Below, piece by piece: positions 59,675 through 64,000 of a DNA stretch of 64,000 nt. Under the pieces are notes generated by a model. That model was not told the DNA's origin. It did no database searches and was given only the letters and a program-made list of their open reading frames with translations. A program made the translations under genes and the position numbers. This DNA comes from Lactobacillus gigeriorum DSM 23908 = CRBIP 24.85 (GTDB taxonomy: Bacteria > Bacillota > Bacilli > Lactobacillales > Lactobacillaceae): assembly GCF_000296855.1 (NCBI RefSeq), contig NZ_CAKC01000059.1, positions 37,758-101,757 on the forward strand, read 5' to 3'. Position 1 is the first letter of the stretch. Each line of letters opens with the position of its first letter.

Positions 59675-60513
59675 CGATTAGCACCCCATTTCCAGATCTT
59701 ATCGAGTACTTTTTGATACCAACTGCGCTCTTCCTCAGCTGGAACTAGAGCAGCATTTAAATATTTCAGATATTCTTCTTGCGTCATATCCAACAAGAAG
59801 CGCCCATTTCTAGTAATCGTTACGCCACCAGTTTCTTCTGACACAACAATAGTAATCGCATCTGTTACTTCTGAAATACCTATCGCCGCTCTGTGTCTTG
59901 TACCTAAGCGTTTTGGAATAATATTGCTATCTGATAAAGGCAAATATGCTGCTGCAACTGCGATTCGATTCTTATTAATTATTACTGCTCCATCATGCAA
60001 TGGCGTATTTGGAATAAAAATATTAATCAACAATTCTCCAGTTACTTTCGCATCAAGCTTGATTCCAGTCTCAACGTAATCATCAAGACCAGTTTCTTGT
60101 TGAATCGTAATTAATGCACCAATACGACGCTTGGACATATATTGTATGGCTTTATCAAGCTCTTTTACAAGCTGAACCGACTCATCATGAATGCTCTTGC
60201 CACGTCCTCCAAACATCGGCATTCGCCCTAAATGTTCCAAACCACGTCTAATTTCCGGTTGAAAGATTATGATAATTCCCACAACAGACCAAGAAACTAT
60301 CTGATCAAGAATATATGTTACTGCGTGTAACTGAGTGAACCCGGCTATAATCCTGACAATAAAGATCAACACGATTCCTTTTGCCAGTTGCACTGCCTTC
60401 GTTCCACGAACTAATAAAATCAACCGATAAACCAATAGCCAAATGATTAAAACATCCAGAGCAATCGAAATATTGTTTACAGTCAAAATATTGGCTAGGT
60501 TAAAATTATTCAC
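59671..60513 (-). CDS. cdaA: Diadenylate cyclase CdaA
   Basis: 280 residues; makes the second messenger c-di-AMP from two ATP. Three membrane helices (to about residue 85) precede a DAC domain with the catalytic DGA at 174-176 and RHR in GTRHRAAIG at 206-208. C-di-AMP controls potassium and osmolyte transport and wall homeostasis. Located downstream of potABCD on the same strand. Confidence 0.96.
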   Translation of the reverse strand: MNNFNLANILTVNNISIALDVLIIWLLVYRLILLVRGTKAVQLAKGIVLIFIVRIIAGFTQLHAVTYILDQIVSWSVVGIIIIFQPEIRRGLEHLGRMPMFGGRGKSIHDESVQLVKELDKAIQYMSKRRIGALITIQQETGLDDYVETGIKLDAKVTGELLINIFIPNTPLHDGAVIINKNRIAVAAAYLPLSDSNIIPKRLGTRHRAAIGISEVTDAITIVVSEETGGVTITRNGRFLLDMTQEEYLKYLNAALVPAEEERSWYQKVLDKIWKWGANR

Positions 60514-60545
60514 ATTGTCCTCCTCTCAATGTCTATGTTCTCTGT

Positions 60546-61619
60546 CTAGCGACCATACATCTTAAATTCCAAAAACAAATCATTATATGCCTGTGTTACC
60601 TTAGGACCTAGATCACGGTATACTTGCAAGTTTTTTAAAGTTGATGGATCTGGATAAAATTGCTTATCATTTTTGATACTCTTAGGAAGTAGCTTCATTG
60701 CAGCTTCATTTGGTGTAGCATAACCAACATATTCTGCATTTTGTGCTGCATTTTTAGGATCTAGCATAAAATTAATAAAGGCATAGGCAGCTTTCTTGTT
60801 TTTAGCGGTACGTGGGATCACAAAATTATCAAACCACAAATTTGAACCTTCTTTAGGAACCACATAGTGTAAATGAGAATTATTGGCCATCATATCAGCT
60901 GCTTCACCTGACCAGCTAACACCAATGGCTGCTTCATTTTGGACCATGTACATCTTCATTTCGTCAGCAATTACCGCTTTAACATTTGATCCTAAACCAT
61001 TTAATTTGGTCAAAGCTAGCCGCAATTTCAATAAATTAGTCGTATTCATCGAATATCCTAGCGATACCAGAGCAAAACCCATGATATCACGAGCGGAATC
61101 TACTAATAAAATGTTATTGCGATATTTTTTTGACCACAGATCATCCCATTTGGTAATTGAACCTGGCCGAACAAACTTATCATTGTAGATAATGCCAAGC
61201 GTACCCCAGAAATATGGAATTGAAAATTCATTTTTCTTATCAAATGATTGATGAATAAAACTGTTCCCTAAATATTTGAAGTTAGAAAGCTTATTAGGAT
61301 CAATTTTGTCAAGCAAATGTGCTTTTTCCATCTTAGTAACCATGTATTCTGATGGGACTGCGATATCATAAGCGGTACCCCCTTGTTTAATTTTAGTATA
61401 CATAGCTTCATTGGAATCAAAAGTTTCATAAATAATATGATAGCCCGTTTGATGTTCAAACTTCTTGATTAATGCAGGATCAAGATAATCTCCCCAGTTA
61501 TAGATAATCAAGCTTTGTTTTTTAGCTTTGACTGCTGGCTGTTCAAGCCTTGAAACTTCATATCCTAGTCCAAGACATACCAATAAGATTGCAGCTACTG
61601 CATACAATATTTTTTTCAT
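60546..61619 (-). CDS. potD: Spermidine/putrescine ABC transporter substrate-binding protein
   Basis: 357 residues. An N-terminal membrane helix (about 4-21, KKILYAVAAILLVCLGLG) may be a signal; the lipobox is weak (LLVC rather than a small residue before Cys), so the anchor could be a lipoprotein or an uncleaved helix. The mature part has LIIYNWGDYLDPALIKKFE, the PotD/PotF signature, then DIAVPSEYMV and GIGVSWSGEA-like motifs. Overlaps potC by 4 bp. Confidence 0.92.
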   Translation of the reverse strand: MKKILYAVAAILLVCLGLGYEVSRLEQPAVKAKKQSLIIYNWGDYLDPALIKKFEHQTGYHIIYETFDSNEAMYTKIKQGGTAYDIAVPSEYMVTKMEKAHLLDKIDPNKLSNFKYLGNSFIHQSFDKKNEFSIPYFWGTLGIIYNDKFVRPGSITKWDDLWSKKYRNNILLVDSARDIMGFALVSLGYSMNTTNLLKLRLALTKLNGLGSNVKAVIADEMKMYMVQNEAAIGVSWSGEAADMMANNSHLHYVVPKEGSNLWFDNFVIPRTAKNKKAAYAFINFMLDPKNAAQNAEYVGYATPNEAAMKLLPKSIKNDKQFYPDPSTLKNLQVYRDLGPKVTQAYNDLFLEFKMYGR

Positions 61620-62428
61620 TTGATTAGCCCCCGCATCATTCGTTTAGCTTTTTTGCTTCTCTTAGTAGTCATAAAGTAATAGATTACCACCAAAACTAAC
61701 ACAAATAGAAACATCACTGTACTCAAGGCATTAATTTCAAGATCAATTCCTTGGCGAGCACGAGAATAAATTTCAACTGAGAGAGTTGAAAAGCCATTCC
61801 CAGTAACAAAGAAAGTTACAGCAAAATCATCCAATGAATAGGTTAATGCCATAAATAAGCCAGAGGCAATACCTGGTAAAATAGCAGGAATAATGACATT
61901 GCTAAAGACTTGATAGCCATTGGCCCCTAGATCTCGAGCAGCATCAACTAAGGTATAATCCATTTCATTTAGTCTTGGCAAAACCATTAATACTACAATT
62001 GGAACAGAAAAGGCAATATGACTTAGAAGCACTGAGCCAAAGTTTAGACCAATTCCAAGTGCAGTAAAAAATACCAAAAAACTTGCACCAATAATAACGT
62101 CTGGTGAAACCATCAACACGTTATTCAATGCCAACAGCATATTTTTATGGCGTTTACGTCGAACTTGTGAAATAGCAATCGCTCCCATAGTCCCAATGAT
62201 CGTCGCAATTAAACTTGATAGTAGGGCTAAAATGATCGTTTCTAAGAAAATTGCTAATAAGCGGTTATCCGTAAACAAAGTTTGGTAGTGAGCTAACGTA
62301 AAGTGTTGAAATTTATTCATATTTTTCCCACTAGAAAAGGAAAAATAAATCAAATAAAAGATCGGAATATACAACACAATAAGAACTAAGTATAGATAAG
62401 TTTTAGCAAAAGATATTCTTTTTCTCAT
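61616..62428 (-). CDS. potC: Spermidine/putrescine ABC transporter permease PotC
   Basis: 270 residues, six membrane helices. The cytoplasmic EAA loop is VDAARDLGANGYQVFSNVIIP (about residues 164-184), which docks PotA. Overlaps potB by 4 bp and potD by 4 bp. Confidence 0.94.
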   Translation of the reverse strand: MRKRISFAKTYLYLVLIVLYIPIFYLIYFSFSSGKNMNKFQHFTLAHYQTLFTDNRLLAIFLETIILALLSSLIATIIGTMGAIAISQVRRKRHKNMLLALNNVLMVSPDVIIGASFLVFFTALGIGLNFGSVLLSHIAFSVPIVVLMVLPRLNEMDYTLVDAARDLGANGYQVFSNVIIPAILPGIASGLFMALTYSLDDFAVTFFVTGNGFSTLSVEIYSRARQGIDLEINALSTVMFLFVLVLVVIYYFMTTKRSKKAKRMMRGLIK

Positions 62429-63243
62429 AGCTCCACCTTCTTTCGCTTAATTTTGCTACCTGTTAAGATCATCACTGCAACCATCAAGATGATTAAGATC
62501 ACACCGATCGTTGCACCCATGTTCCAGTTCATGGTTGTCATGAAGTATTCCTCAATTGCAGTACCCAAAGTAATTACTCGGTTACCACCAATCAATCTGG
62601 TTAACATGAACAATGATAATGATGGAATAAAAATCGCTTGAATACCGCTTTCTACTCCTGGCCAAGATAAAGGCCACAAAACATATTTAAAGGTTTGCCA
62701 TTTGCTTGCACCGAGGTCTTCTGAAGCTTGGATAATTACCGGATTAATTTCCTTAATCGCATTATAGATTGGCAAGATCATAAAGGGAATTTCAATATAA
62801 GTTGCTACAAACATAAAAGCAAAATCAGTAAACAGGATGTTGACTGGGCTGATTCCAAACAAACCTAAGAATTGATTTACCAAGCCACTATTACTCAATA
62901 AGCCAATAAAAGCATAGGCTTTTAACAACAAATTGATCCAAGTTGGCAAAATAATGAGCAATAACCACAGTTGTTGATTTTTCATCCTAGTTAAATAATA
63001 TGCAGCAGGATAAGAAATTATCAAAGTTACCAAAGTAATCAAAAACGCATACCAAAAAGAATTTAGCATCATTCGCAAAAAAGTCCCATTGGTAAAAAAT
63101 TCTTCAAAATTAACAAGCGTTAAATGCTGGCTACTATCAGTTATGGAATACCACAGAATCAACAAAATTGGCAAAATAACGAAGAGAATGATCCATAATA
63201 AATATGGAATCATAAATAAAACTTTGGTCTTTTTACTATTCAT
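62425..63243 (-). CDS. potB: Spermidine/putrescine ABC transporter permease PotB
   Basis: 272 residues from the ATG at 63243, which has GGGAG at proper spacing; an earlier ATG at 63279 would lie within potA. Six membrane helices and the EAA loop [20 protein letters not shown]. Start overlaps the potA stop by 8 bp. Confidence 0.94.
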   Translation of the reverse strand: MNSKKTKVLFMIPYLLWIILFVILPILLILWYSITDSSQHLTLVNFEEFFTNGTFLRMMLNSFWYAFLITLVTLIISYPAAYYLTRMKNQQLWLLLIILPTWINLLLKAYAFIGLLSNSGLVNQFLGLFGISPVNILFTDFAFMFVATYIEIPFMILPIYNAIKEINPVIIQASEDLGASKWQTFKYVLWPLSWPGVESGIQAIFIPSLSLFMLTRLIGGNRVITLGTAIEEYFMTTMNWNMGATIGVILIILMVAVMILTGSKIKRKKVEL

Positions 63244-64000
63244 TTCTTTCTGCTCCCTCGTAACGTTCCAATCTAGCATCGAAGTCTTCTTGACTTTCGT
63301 GCTTTCTCATAACATGAATGTCCTCAGGATCAAAATACAAGCCCAACGGCTCATTTAATTTGCAGCCATTAGTCGAATGAATCAACCACTCGTTTTCATC
63401 ACTGTCAAAAGCCTTAATCTCAAAGTGGTCGCCCAAAAATAGTTGAGTTTTAGCGGTTACCAATAATTTCCCGTCTTCAGGCTTGGTAATATCTAAATCT
63501 TCAGGTCGGATGACAATTTCAACCTCTTCATTAGGTTTCATCCCCGCATCAGCACATTGAAAACGTTTGTTGGCAAATTCAACTTCAAAGTCCTTAACCA
63601 TAATTCCTGGCAAAATATTAGAATCACCAATGAAGCGAGCAACAAAATCATTGATTGGTTCATCGTAAATATCAACTGGGCTACCATTTTGTTCGATCTT
63701 ACCATCATTCAAAACAAAGATCTCGTCGCTCATCGAAAGTGCCTCTTCTTGATCATGCGTAACAAAAATAAAAGTAATCCCTAATTTTTCCTGAATTGCT
63801 CTCAATTCAAATTGCATTTCTTTGCGAAGTCGCTTATCCAATGCTGACAAAGATTCATCCAAAAGTAAGACCTTTGGCTTATTAACAATTGCTCTTGCGA
63901 TTGCCACCCTTTGTTGTTGACCACCACTAAGCTCTGAAATTTCACGGTTCGCATAGCCATCAAGCCGAACCGTATGCAAGGCATCCTTAACTAGTGGCTT
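63236..64000 (-). CDS. potA: Spermidine/putrescine ABC transporter ATPase PotA, C-terminal part (runs off the right edge)
   Basis: The last 254 codons are present; the Walker A region lies beyond the window. Visible are the ABC signature LSGGQQQR, Walker [13 protein letters not shown], the switch [12 protein letters not shown], and a C-terminal TOBE domain from about 150 residues before the end. The operon is potABCD, transcribed leftwards. Confidence 0.94.
   Translation of the reverse strand, partial: KPLVKDALHTVRLDGYANREISELSGGQQQRVAIARAIVNKPKVLLLDESLSALDKRLRKEMQFELRAIQEKLGITFIFVTHDQEEALSMSDEIFVLNDGKIEQNGSPVDIYDEPINDFVARFIGDSNILPGIMVKDFEVEFANKRFQCADAGMKPNEEVEIVIRPEDLDITKPEDGKLLVTAKTQLFLGDHFEIKAFDSDENEWLIHSTNGCKLNEPLGLYFDPEDIHVMRKHESQEDFDARLERYEGAERNE

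Overview
This window is ordinary, densely packed chromosome from a low-GC Gram-positive bacterium of the Lactobacillaceae. It most resembles the Lactobacillus delbrueckii group near L. gasseri/L. johnsonii. The grounds are AT-rich DNA, GGAGG-type ribosome binding sites, the gene order tdk-prfA-prmC-sua5-upp-atpBEFHAGDC-DUF1146-mbl-yidD-DUF2969-rodA, the block potABCD / cdaA-cdaR-glmM-glmS, and a tmRNA whose tag ends in SYALAA. The species assignment is inference. I see no prophage, no CRISPR array and no complete insertion sequence.

Layout. 1-9 kb: the start of folC, valS under a T-box, rsuA, thiI and its cysteine desulfurase (tRNA 4-thiouridine), ezrA (division), then divergent rpsD behind a structured leader. 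9-12 kb, plus strand: yueI-like gene, rarA, 6S RNA, a small membrane protein, a universal stress protein. 12-15 kb, minus: cell-shape genes mbl, yidD, DUF2969, rodA. 15-21.7 kb: the complete F1Fo ATP synthase operon. 21.7-26 kb: upp, sua5, prmC, prfA, tdk. 26-29.3 kb, plus: murT without its usual gatD neighbour, a gap with a possible small RNA, two minus-strand tRNAs (Gln-CUG and Glu-CUC), a serine hydrolase. 29-36 kb: a small membrane protein under a probable CcpA site, an MFS exporter, pgi, a VanZ-family protein, a lipoteichoic acid synthase. 35.6-40.4 kb: a two-component system, manA, a PatB-type C-S lyase. 40.7-47.1 kb: ssrA, ackA, a ytxK-type methyltransferase and the comGA-GG operon, including a 48-residue comGG-like gene. 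47-51 kb: yebC, a frameshifted vanZ-type gene, a 37-residue peptide gene, an APC transporter. 50.5-55.3 kb: DUF441, asparaginase, low-molecular-weight phosphatase, a FluC pair, a HAD phosphatase and a decayed mtlD. 55.3-64 kb: glmS, glmM, cdaR, cdaA, potDCB and the end of potA.

Several genes form working sets. GlmS and GlmM make glucosamine-1-phosphate for peptidoglycan; CdaA/CdaR make c-di-AMP beside them; Mbl/RodA/EzrA direct wall growth and division; MurT amidates lipid II; LtaS makes lipoteichoic acid. The com operon looks intact.

Most worth a second look: (i) the tRNA-Glu(CUC) with a U1-G72 end pair beside a tRNA-Gln(CUG); (ii) the orphan murT; (iii) the decayed mtlD and vanZ-type genes; (iv) promoter-hairpin-Shine-Dalgarno junctions ahead of the desulfurase gene and rsuA; (v) a cluster of NagR-like half sites around the glmS promoter; (vi) small genes at 43455, 48487 and 29312. 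I did not find a clearly new multi-gene system.
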